A stretch of 64,000 nucleotides of DNA from Crotophaga sulcirostris (taxonomy: Eukaryota > Chordata > Aves > Cuculiformes > Crotophagidae). Position numbers and translations under genes: made by a program. The notes under the pieces are model-generated. The model saw nothing but the letters and a program-made list of their open reading frames with translations. It did not search any database and was not told where the DNA came from. Within the stretch, counting starts at the first letter, position 1; every line of letters begins with the position of its first letter. Positions 40,901-51,242 of the stretch are shown here, piece by piece. The stretch spans positions 1,178,493-1,242,492 of the forward strand of contig VYZB01000133.1 in NCBI GenBank assembly GCA_013397455.1, in the 5' to 3' direction.

Positions 40901-41977
40901 AGAGGAGCTGGAAGGACTTTGCTGTGTTCTGATCAGAGGCACTGTGGTAAAGAGCTCAGAGCCTGGGCTCTTGAGTGGGTCATGTAGTAGCCAAGGTCTG
41001 TAAAGTTCCTGTCACTGTGCTATTTTGCTTCAAGCTGTAAAGACAAAAAAGACCTTCCTGTTGCTTGCACTAATTGGTGATTTTTGGTATTTTGCAAACC
41101 AGTGCTACTGAAGAATTGAGGCTGCAAAATGTGCAGGTTATCTCATTATCCTGCTGTTGCGTATGATACTGCGTGCCTGCTGCCAGCCTCTGTCCAGCAG
41201 GTCAGTGCCCTCCTGGAAAGTGTCTTTTCAGGGCTGACTTGAGAATCCTGCAACCCTCCCTGAGAGCCTTGAGCCTGCCTTGGGTGGTGTGACACACTCC
41301 TCAGGGCACGGTGTGCTTCCTTGTGCTCCATTTCCTTTCCTTACATGATGATCTCAGATGGTGTATTGGGCAAAAAGTGCATTTTTTTTCCCAGATGATT
41401 GGTTACCTAGTTATGTGGCTGCCTCTTCATCTGATCATCACTTATTACTACCCCTTTGAATGCTGCTTAGTTGCAGCCTTATGATTTGCAACCTATGGCT
41501 CCTGGGGCTGGTGAGGAGGCTCATTCTTCAAACTTCTTTGAGAACCCTGTGCTGGACTTCCCTTAGCCACAGGCTGGGAACAGAGCTGGTTCAAGAGTAG
41601 GGTAACAGTGGCTCCAAACAGAAGGTAAAGTTTCGTAATGCATTGGTTTGGCAATAGCTCTCACCTCCTAATGAGGATGCCCTTTTCCTCCAACACAGAA
41701 CCACCTGTGGTGCAGTCTCCGTGTTGCCTGGGAGCTGTGCGGCGCTGGCGACCCTGGCTGGTGAGCAGCCTCAGCAGTGTCATGGGTGGTGTCTGCTGTG
41801 TCTCTTTTCACAGCATCTTCACACTCGATTGATTCTCCTAGTGAAGAGTTGGCAGTGTGAACTCAGAGGAAACTTGCAGGTAGTGTCTTTGTGAGGGCTG
41901 CAGGAGAGTGGGTTTGGGGACATCTGCTGTAGGTGGACACTGTCCCAGTTTTGAGCACAGCATTGCAGGGAACGTGG
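40901..41977. other. Non-coding stretch, no gene recognised
   Basis: Nothing recognised beyond chance ORFs. Confidence 0.5.
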
Positions 41978-42067
41978 CAATTAGATGATGGGTTGGGGTT
42001 GGTGTTGGGTTATAGGTTGCACTCGATGATCTCAGAGTTCCTTTCCAACCTTGTGATACTGTGATAC
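41978..42067 (+). mobile_element. CR1 LINE 3' tail, sense
   Basis: TTAGATGATGGGTTGGGGTT through GGTTGCACTCGATGATCTCA, CTTTCCAACCTTGTGATACT and GTGATAC is the terminal roughly 90 bases of the CR1 subfamily at 27492. The short GTGATACT tail repeat is kept. Confidence 0.92.
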
Positions 42068-44075
42068 AAGCCAGCTGATCTTTTTCTGTCCATGAGCAAA
42101 GAGCTGTGTGGTTCATATGAAGGACCCCACCTACGGTTTTGTACCTGAACATTTTTAAATGATGCTGTCACTCACTCAAAATGCTTGTTTTGATCTAAAA
42201 ATAACTGTATTTTGAATACAGTCTTTCTAGGCACTTCTTTTCTCTGCTGATTTCAGTGCGGGCAGCCTGGTGCGCTCATGGGATGAATCTCTCGGGCTCC
42301 ATGGGTGGCAGATAAGTGGTGTTGTTAATCATATTAAATACCAGGGGTGGGATGACACACCAACTGACTTGAAATGACTTGCCAGAGTCTGTGAATTTCT
42401 GTGAGAGGTGTTAGCAGAACTGGAGCTATAATGTGGTCTGAGCACTAAACAGAGGAACACGGAAGCTGCCCAGGACACTTGCTGGGTATCCAGGAACAAA
42501 ACCACATCAGCTTTATGAAGAACACTGAATTTTGTAAAGGGCTTTCAGACTGTAGTGTGGAAAGCAATCTTACACTGAAGTGATATTAGTGTTCTGATGC
42601 AGGGTGGTTTCTGTATCATCAGACATGCAGAATGGCGAACACAAAACTAATTTTGAAATTTGCCATGTGATTTATTGTCAAATATGTTTGCAAAGCAAGT
42701 CTTCACAATACTTTCAGAAAGATTCCTCTCCCAGTGCTGATAGCAGTGGTGGGAGAAGAGGCTCTTAAATTTGCTGTTTCTGTTTCGAAAAAAGTCCCTC
42801 TCAGTGTGTGCCAATGATCTTGTGTACATACGATTGATGGTGCTTCAGGTTTTGCCCCAGGCTACTCCCAGTCTGCTTGCAAGTGATGCTGGTAGTGAAG
42901 TTTCCACTGCTGCTGTTATGGTTATGTGTTATTTAGATTACAACAGAGCTAAAAACGTGCTGGCCATGAACCATTTCACAAGAAGAGATACAATCCTTTC
43001 CCCCTTAAGCTCACAAACCTTGAAACAAAGCCTGCCTGGGGAGCCTCTTCAGCACTGTATTAAATATCCTTGCTGAGAAATGGCTTCTTACCATTATGGC
43101 CTTCCTAATAGGCACCATGAGTAGTATCAGCACAAAGCTGTCTGTATTACATGGTTTGGCCTGCTTTAACCCCAGCCAGTCTCCCGGAGATGTAGAAAAT
43201 ATCTGTTCCATACAAAGGTCCTGTCTTTCAGGCAAAGCAGAGATGGTTTGTTTAGAGTGGTGGCTTTCTGAGAGGAGACGTTACGCTTGTTGGTGACAGT
43301 CCCCCCACTGAGGCTGTCTGAAAGCCTGTGCATCCATATCATCAGCCTGTAAGCTGCTGTCTTTGTGTGCAAAGATGAATTGCTCCCAAGTCTCTCCACT
43401 TAAGACTGCTGTGGATGCACTGTGCTTAGGGAGTAAGAGTATTTGGGGAAAATGTGTCTATTGTTTATGATGCCCTCTTCATTAAGGGGAAAAACATACA
43501 CTCTTTTAACTTTTAGCTGAAATATTTGACCCAGATTCAAACCTCACTGAAGACTTGATCGCTGATTTTGCTAGGTTTTTATATCCTTAAATAAACCCTT
43601 TTTCTTCTTTCTCCTCTGAATAAGTTTTAAGTCTGTTAGCAATACAAGTGGGATTTGGCTGGTAAGGAGGTTTCCATGGGGTTACTTGGTTCCCCCGCCC
43701 TGCATATGGAAGGATGAGCTGTATTCTACAGGAAATGTTACAGGTGGTGAGGGAAACAAGTTTCCCCATGTTCTCACCTCAGAAGAGTGAAGCTGTGGCC
43801 TCCTCAGGGCTCTCCAGTGGATGCACCCCTTGCTGCCTGGTTTTGCTGCAGTGAGAGGTGGATGTCTCTGGCCTCAGGAGCCCCCTGAGCAGGTGTGGAG
43901 AGGTACCTGGTGGCTGGCACCCCCCTTGCTGTGCTCTGGGCAGGGCAGGGTGGGTGCAGCAGGGTGCCTGCACGCATGGGTGCTGTGCTGGCCTCTCATC
44001 CACGAGAGCTGCAGCACTGGGCTGTCCGTTCCACGCAGAAACGCCGCTGAGGCGTCAGTGGAGGAGCCTTAATTA
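42068..44075. other. Non-coding stretch, no gene recognised
   Basis: Nothing recognised. The GC-rich part at 43790-44070 produces overlapping chance ORFs on both strands. Confidence 0.5.
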
Positions 44076-44420
44076 AGCACCTTTTATTTCTTAATTCCTG
44101 GAAGTGCTGAAGTGCACTCATCTGGCCTCGGTGGTGGCCAGGCTCCCTGTAAATGATGCTGGGAGAGGTGATTGTGTTGCCATGGCACTGGGAGGTGTCT
44201 CCAGACCCCACTGCTGGGCAGCTGAGCCGGCTCCCAGCAGCATGTCCTAATTGGGCCTGTGCTCCAACAAAACAAATACTCAGAGATTTCCATAAAGGCT
44301 ATAATCAAAGAAGCATCCCTTGCTTTTTAATGTACTAAATGGGTTCATTTGTAAGCTTATTAGGACTTCAGAGAGAGAAGCTATTAGGGTGATCATTAGC
44401 TGCCTGTATGAATAGCAAGG
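44076..44420. promoter_or_regulatory. Candidate conserved element with an X-box-like site
   Basis: Holds TTAATTAAGCACC, a GTTGCCATGGCAC at 44176-44188 that keeps 13 of 14 positions of the RFX palindrome core, CCTAATTGGG, and AGCTTATTAGGAC. Repeat-free. Regulatory role is inferred. Confidence 0.3.
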
Positions 44421-46819
44421 AAAACCATGCCATGTTCCAGAATAACCCCCTTTTTAGTGTCTGCACTTTCAGATGCATTAACCATAACCAGCCTTGCTGT
44501 CTTCCGTGTTTCCTTTGCCCTGAGTAAGGACAAAAGAGAAAGGAGGAGGGGGACAGTGAACTACGTGCTTTCAAAATAAGTTCAGATGGAGAGAAAAGCG
44601 AGGTGTCAAGAGAGCAGCAAATTCACTAGCATGACATTGTGTGTCTTGATGCAGTATCTGCTATCCATTGGGAAAGCAAAAGCAGCTGAGAACCAGCCTG
44701 AGAGTGTTGGCTCATGTCTCAGTCCCTCCACTCCTGTCACCTGCATGTGAATTGTGTGGAGGGTCTTTTGTCTGCCTGGAACCTGATCATTGCTGGAGTA
44801 CTTACCTTAGACATCTTGTGAAGGAAGAGAGAACAGTTAGAAACACAAATGCTGAGATTATGGGGTTTATTAACTTTCATTTATTTTCCTGCAGAACAAC
44901 TGGAGCTCTGTTACGAACTGCTGCTGTGCTTCTCTCTTGGCTCCTTCTCGTTCTTACTCTTTCTTAATCAAAAATCAGAAATATTGTGCAGGAAGCTTAG
45001 GCTGGTTTTAGCGGCAGCTCAGATTCATTTAAACAACATCCCAAGCCTCATATGATTTTAGTGTTATAAAAGCCAATCAGGTTATTGTTTTAAGGTATAA
45101 AATGCCCCTAAGGGCTTTGCCTGCTCAAGTATACTGAGAAATTAAATGCTCTTAGGCAGTGCAACCACCTCATTCCCTCCAACATTGCAGAGCAAGGCAG
45201 TCCTAGCTGGTAAATGGACCCATATTACAGTGAGATTAGCATTTGAACACAACTAAAGAGGAGGTAGTTTGGCTGTAATTTAGTATCTGGTTGCATGGCC
45301 TTGTGCAGGTCCCCTCATCACTGCTCCACAGGGGGTGATTATAGTTACATAGTGCACTTCGGAATCTAATTGGATTTACATGCAGTAATGCAGTCGTGTC
45401 ACAGCAATGACTCTGCTATGCAAGCACTATGTAATTCCAGTGCAATTAGTTATTTATATAGGAGCAACAGTTACAGGATAATGCATGGGGCTGACAGTTT
45501 GTACCACGTTCCAGTTCAGAAGCGGCAAATGTTTTAATTTTTTCTGAAGTCGTTGCCAGGGACTGATATTAATCTGATTCTGCCTGCTTCCACAGAGATG
45601 TTTCGCCTCACCCCTCACCATAAAACCACTGACCTGTTGGAAGATCCAACAGGGCATGATTTCTGTCTTCAGTTTCTCTTTTGGCTGAGCATATGGGCTG
45701 GCATGGGTTTTGGTTTCTTTAGATCTTGCAAATGCGGTGAACCAAGGGGACTGGCAGAAGCAGGACACCTGTGAGCCACTCATCTGGTGCCCTTCCTGCA
45801 CCAGTTAACATGCAGGAGACTGGATTTCTCCTGCAGGCAAGCCTTGCTTCTCCACCTTGCACCCTCCATTATTTTCTTGGTTTACTTGTTACCTGTTGAC
45901 TATATCAGCCTCTTTTTGCCCCCCTCACTCCAAGCTCTGGCTCTCCAATTGCTGCACGAGGCCAGCAGGACTCATGGGTTTCGCTGCTTTTCCTTCATCA
46001 CAGCCTCCTTCTCACAAAGAGCTGCTCTAAAAGCAGTGGATGTGAAGAGGAGCCAGTGCTCAGCAGGACTCGGTGTGTTGGCTGTGAGATGAGCAAGGAG
46101 GCAGAACACCGTGCCAGAAGCTCAGCCAGCTGAGGCAGCAGGGCTTGCACACGCACGGCCCCCAGGAAGGAGCCTTGGCCGCGGCTGTTCCTCCAGCTTC
46201 CACTGTGTTTCCCCAGCGACTGCAATTAAAGGCATCAGCTTGCTTGAGTCACAATTAGGCATGGTGGGTTTTGCACTTTCTGCAGTTCTCCCTAATGACA
46301 AAATCGTAGCTATGAGCCAGAGAGAGTGTGTTTGGCAGGGCCTTCCTCCCTTCTAGGGCCGTAGAGTAAGATGGAGTGTTGCTGTTGCTTGGCACCACGC
46401 GCGCTCTTTCATCCCTTCTGACACAGCACCTGCTGGTACCTACTGAAGCGTTTAAGCTCTTCCTTTCTGTGGGGCTGTAATTTCTTTAAAATATTGTGAC
46501 TTGAGCGGAATAAAAAAAAAAAAATAAATTCTTCTCTCATGCAGACCTTTGAGGGCTTGTAGGGATGTAATTGTATGCACACGCAGTAGGAGCAGGAATC
46601 CTATCATTCTGGTTACTTTCCTAATGATAGGTTTATGTGGCACAGTGTCACTTCTGCTTTAAAGTCAGAGTCATCTCCTGGCAGCAGGATTGTGGCATCA
46701 CAGGACTCAGCAACTGAAGAAATTGTCTCTCAATTGCATGTGCAAAACACAGGGTGAAGTATCCACACACACAAAAGAGAAAGATAAAAAGGCAAGGGAG
46801 GGCACTGGGCTCTAAACCA
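44421..46819. other. Non-coding stretch with a possible conserved block
   Basis: No gene was recognised. The part 45080-45480 is repeat-poor and motif-dense; inside it, 45285-45350 weakly resembles a CORE-SINE (GCATGGCCTTGTGCAGGT). An A-run is at 46510-46525. Confidence 0.4.
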
Positions 46820-46913
46820 TGAGTGCCATGGTTTAGATGATGGGTTGGTGTTAGTGTTGGCTTATAGGTTGGACTTGATGATCTCAGAGGTCCTTTCCAA
46901 CCTTGTGATACTC
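46820..46913 (+). mobile_element. CR1 LINE 3' tail, sense
   Basis: GAGTGCCATGGTTTAGATGA, then GGTTGGACTTGATGATCTCA and TTTCCAACCTTGTGATACT. This is nearly the same as the end of the copy at 27492. Confidence 0.93.
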
Positions 46914-48523
46914 TGACTGTCAGGAAGGGGCTCTGTACTGTGGGGCAGTGACACTGGCTCTGGTCCCAGCTGTAAACTCTCCGAGCCCCTCTCTGGGGGT
47001 CCCTGTGCCTGCTACAACCATCTCCCAGCTGGTCACAGGGCAACCTCTGAACTTCCACAAGGATGTCAAAGCTGTGCAGCTCTGGGCAGCCTTCACACAC
47101 AGCATTGTGAAGGGGGGCAGTTCAGCTGCTGCTCCCCAGGTGCTGTCAGTGCTGTGCAGTGGAGATGTGTCAGTCGGCTGTACATGTTTGGACCCTCCAA
47201 ACTTCAAAAGACTGGATTTCCCTGCTCATCATTTAGAGATGTAGGTCCACAGTGACAGAGGCAGGATATTAAATGTATGGGATTAAGGCAAAACAAAAAG
47301 GCTATGAATATTCATTATGTTTTGTTTTGTAATAGTTTCAGCCACCTTGAAACTTTTTATTTTTTCCTGCCAACAACAACCGATAGGCTTTTGCTCACAG
47401 AAGTCTTAATGGGAGGCAATTTTCAAAGGCACATTCACAAATGTTTGTGGGAAACAGATGTTAAACCATGATGAAATGGTGGCAGTGAGAGAGCAGGTAT
47501 AGACCTAGGTGACTTATCTGATCCCCCACGGGGAAGCAGTGGCTTCAGCAAAGTTACAAGTATTCCAAAATGATTTGCAAACACTGAGTGAGTTACAGTG
47601 CTGAACAACCCTGTGTGAATGTTGGACCCTTTATGGCATGGGGTACTGTTTGAATAGTTAAAGGCTTCCTTTTTTTGCACAGGCCCTGCAGTGTGGGGTT
47701 GGAGTTGAGCTGGACATGGGGAAAAAACAACCTGGGAGAGAGTGCCCTGCAAAGCAACAGTCAGACAAGCATGCTTTGCGTGGTAGTCTGTAGTCTCACC
47801 TCACCTTTGCCTAGCCAAAGACTGTTGTTAGTATTGTGCAGGCAGAAGTTAGAATTTGTTGAGAAAATTGTAACTGTTAGCTCAAGAGCAGGGGTGGTCT
47901 GCATCCAGGTCCCTCTGCCTGTTCTGGTTTGTCAAGTGCTTTGGGGCAGGCAGTGCAGTGGCTTCGCTGTGTTGAATCAGTGTTGCTGGTTCCCAGGCAG
48001 TGAAAATGAGGCAGAAAGAGGGGAAATAATTTGCTCATCTTGCCGTGAGAGCTGGCTGGAAGAACGAGGGATTGTGCCCAGTGTCTTAGGCTGTTGCTCC
48101 TAATGGCAGGACTGGGCTTCCCAAAGATGCATTCCATCTCTCCTCCTCTGCCTTTTCCATTTTCTCGGTAAATGGGCTGTAAAGTCACAGTAGATTAAAG
48201 TTTGTCTAAACCCCCTATAAAACATTGAAGGTGCAGCTGGTATTAATGGAGTCCTGTTGTGGTATGAGGTGCATGTGTAATGGGACTATACTTTTACATG
48301 TGGTCTGAGGCACTTAAAACACCCTGAAGATTGTTAAAGAGATTCTGAGGGATTGGATCCCTCACTGGGTACTAAAAGCTCTTCATTAGTGCTAATGTAC
48401 ACTAAATTAAGGTGGCAATTAGAATGAGCATATTCATCAGGATGGTGTGTTTTAATAAATTGTGTATTTAACATGATTACATTTTACTGATTTCTGCAAT
48501 AATTGCATATTTTTCTTTTACAG
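46914..48523. other. Non-coding stretch before the 5' UTR exon
   Basis: No coding signal. The last 150 bases before the acceptor at 48523 are AT-rich and include candidate branch-point sequence (TTTACTGATTT). Confidence 0.5.
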
Positions 48524-48613
48524 GACAAGCTTGGCTAGAAAAAGATACATGGGACACACAGACAATTAAAGACTAGAAAAGATACTGTGCTTCGAGTTCC
48601 AAGATTTGTGGAG
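48524..48613 (+). other. TSPAN18: Probable non-coding 5' UTR exon of TSPAN18
   Basis: This 90-base block is bounded by a pyrimidine-rich acceptor ending in CAG at 48521-48523 and a strong GTGAGT donor at 48614. If spliced to the exon at 51151, the TSPAN18 frame reads back from the ATG at 51180 to an in-frame TAG at 48574-48576, 23 codons upstream. That supports the chosen start codon. The exon also contains a short upstream ORF (48549-48569). That it is transcribed is inferred from the splice sites and the clean join, not shown. Further 5' exons and the promoter were not identified. Confidence 0.65.
48549..48569 (+). promoter_or_regulatory. Upstream ORF in the putative 5' UTR exon
   Basis: An ATG followed by five sense codons and TAA (peptide MGHTDN) lies inside the putative 5' UTR exon. 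It ends before the main start codon and does not overlap it. The base at -3 is T and +4 is G, a weak to moderate initiation context, so leaky scanning to the strong main ATG is plausible. It matters only if this exon is included in the mature mRNA. Confidence 0.4.
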
Positions 48614-51150
48614 GTGAGTCTTGTTTGCAAATTCTTTCTTTCTGTTTGCCCGATGCTTTCTCTGCCTCTGTGAAGGCTGGGTAGGTGTAGCTGTGGTGTG
48701 CAGGAGCTCGGTAAGAAATAGTTCATCTGCCACCACGTTACCTGCGAGGTGTACGGCAGCAAGGTGTCCCCCTTTGGTCTCCTGATAATTCTGCCCCTAT
48801 CTCTGCTCTATCTAGAGGAGCATATTGTATGGAAATAGTGCTCTGATAGGGTTTTCTGGAAGACACCATCTGTTAGGGATGTTCTTTTAGCACACCACAC
48901 CACTTGGGTTTAAAGGAGTTGGATGCTGTGTGACGGTGTAGCTACCCACAGATAGCCAACACCAAAATTCCCCTGGGAGATCCGTGCTCTGTGGAGACAG
49001 GAAAGCATGCTGGGCCAAGCCCCTGTATCTGAAAGCCAAGGGATGGGCTGCCGTGCTGCCGGGGAGAGGACACAATGAAGTGATGCCAGGTTGTGGCATT
49101 CCTTCACCACTGGTGCAGCTTAGAGCTTCAGAGATGTTTCTGGTGACATCTCAGCTAGGACAGCCTCTAGAAATTGAAACACTGACTTGGAAGAGGTGCC
49201 TGGGCCCGGGGAAACTGGGGAATCTCTATCCTTAGAGGTACTCAAAAAATGTGATCCCTGCTCTAACTTTGAAGTCGGATCAGACTTTGGAGTTGGCTCA
49301 GGTTGGAGGAGGGGGATATCTGTAGTCCATGACATCCAAAGGTCCTGTCCAACCGAAGTTTTTCAGGAATTCTGTAGCAAAGGGAAAGCAGCAATCACAG
49401 GGAAACTGCAGGTTCCAGTCCAGTGTGAAAGGGATGTGGGGGTAGAGGGAAATGTAGTAAAGAGAAACTTGGATGCAGTTTTTGGGGGTGTGGTTGAGCG
49501 ACTGCCTTTAGATATGTGAAGTTCAAGGTAGCTACAAGACGTGTGAAAGCAAATGTCAGAAGGAAGGAAATAAATGGTGGCTGGAGAACAAAAAAATGCA
49601 TTGCCTTAAAAATTTAGACTTTATTCCTAACTGATCACAGGAGCTGGGGTGTGTTTCCTGGCTACACTGCTGGGAATTTTTAGCCTTCCCATCACTTTGC
49701 AAGATAAAGTTCATATTATAGGGGGAAATGTAGAATAATCTGCCTAAGAAAAAGCTGAACATTTATAGCTGCATTTCAGACAGAAACAAATACGTCTCAT
49801 ATGTCTCACAGGTCTGAGATGGGACAAGCCAGGGAAAGCATCTGTCAGCCGCTGTCTTCTACAGTTCTGACTGTTCATGTTTGCTTAGCGTTAAATGTCT
49901 CCTGCAGGGGAGAACTTAATCTGTCACAAATTTGGGGCCTGGAGCAGGGGAGAGAAGATATTTTTAAAAGTTAGATTGAGACATATGTGTTCAGTTTTTA
50001 TCACACTTGCATCGTTATATAGTAGGAGTAACTTACAAAATTTGCCTTTTGTGTGTGTTGCTTGAAAAGAAAAGTGGAAGGAAAAAAGCAGCTCTGTGGG
50101 TCAGGATTGTCCTTTCATGTCACTTGTTTTCTTCATGCAGCCATTCATCAGGGACTTCAGGTACCTTCAGCTAATTAGTAAGGCAGCAGTTGACACAAAT
50201 GGTTTCATAATTACATTATTTGTAGGTAGCATTATTTGCATTTTGCTTGCATTGTTTGTAAATAGTATTTGTTATATTCTCTTCAAAGTCTGAACAGTCT
50301 TCAAAGTCTAGAACACTGCTGCATGTGTGAACTAGATGGTTTCATGTGCACTGGAGTGCTGGAGCTCTGACATGGAACAGTTTTAAGTGCAGTGTAGGAG
50401 GCTAGGTCCTGGTTTGGATTGGTTTACCTTGTTTTAATCAAAGCAGTCACAGGATCCAAATGGTTGTCTTGCACGTGCTGTTCGGGAGTCTGGGTCCCCA
50501 GCAGAGACTGCAGAGGGTGTGTGATGCTTGTATGTGCAGGTCTCTCTAAGCTCTGTGTGCCAGCACTGAAACAGTTGCTCAGAGCCCCTGTTTCTCAGGT
50601 CAGGTCAGTGGGCTGGCACTGGTTTGGAGGTTTGCATTGAGCTCCTGGGACCATGGAAGCTCTGACATGCTCTGTTCTTTGCTTTGCCAGCCCAGACTTG
50701 CACTGTCACCACTGACTTCCATTTGGACATCCTGGGTTGAAGGACTTTGGGATTTGTAAGTCCTACTGAGTGTGTTCCTGGCTTCAAGCACAGTACAATT
50801 AATAGGGTTGTGCTCAGTTGTTGCTCTGCTGTGTGAAGTGTGATGGGTTTAGAAATTAAAAATCTGAGCCCAGCACCACACTGGGGACAATTTCTTGCTG
50901 AAGAAACCAAGGGAGTCCTCACTCATCAAAGCTGAGTGTGCATGTGTTTATTCTGCTGCTCCCAGGTCACTGTGACTGCCCAGCCCTGGCAGTGAAGTTT
51001 TCAGGACCTGGGGGCTCAATGGGTTTAGAGTCTCACTTCCCGAGTCCCACCTAGAACTCTACAGGACCTGGGTGAACATACAAATGGAGACAGGATTGTG
51101 TCACTCCGATAAAAAAAAAAGTGTGCTAAGGAACTGCTGGTATTTTGCAG
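48614..51150 (+). other. TSPAN18 intron in the 5' UTR
   Basis: Runs from the GTGAGT at 48614 to the GCAG at 51150. It holds the old CR1 copy at 49180-49380. Nothing else was recognised. Confidence 0.6.
49180..49380 (+). mobile_element. Old, diverged CR1 LINE 3' end, sense
   Basis: GGGGAATCTCTATCCTTAGA, TTGGCTCAGGTTGGAGGAGG, CCAAAGGTCCTGTCCAACCG and a final ATTCTGTAG follow the order of a classic avian CR1 3' end. Many changes set it apart from the five similar copies, so it is from an older subfamily. Confidence 0.6.
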
Positions 51151-51242
51151 GAAGAATTGGATCAAGGAGTCTGAAGACCATGGAGGGAGACTGTCTGAGC
51201 TGCATGAAGTACCTGATGTTTCTTTTCAATTTCTTTATTTTT
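51151..51242 (+). CDS. TSPAN18: TSPAN18 first coding exon (5' UTR 51151-51179, coding 51180-51242)
   Basis: The acceptor TATTTTGCAG ends at 51150 and the donor GTAAGT starts at 51243. The first 29 bases are untranslated and contain no ATG. Codons 1-21 encode the short cytoplasmic N-terminus with Cys5 and Cys8, and the first half of TM1 with the conserved polar Asn17. The intron that follows is phase 0 and only 786 bases long. Confidence 0.93.

Noticed and set aside
46648..47100. 150-residue minus-strand frame
   Set aside because: Part of it is the reverse translation of the CR1 tail at 46820; the rest shows no domain.
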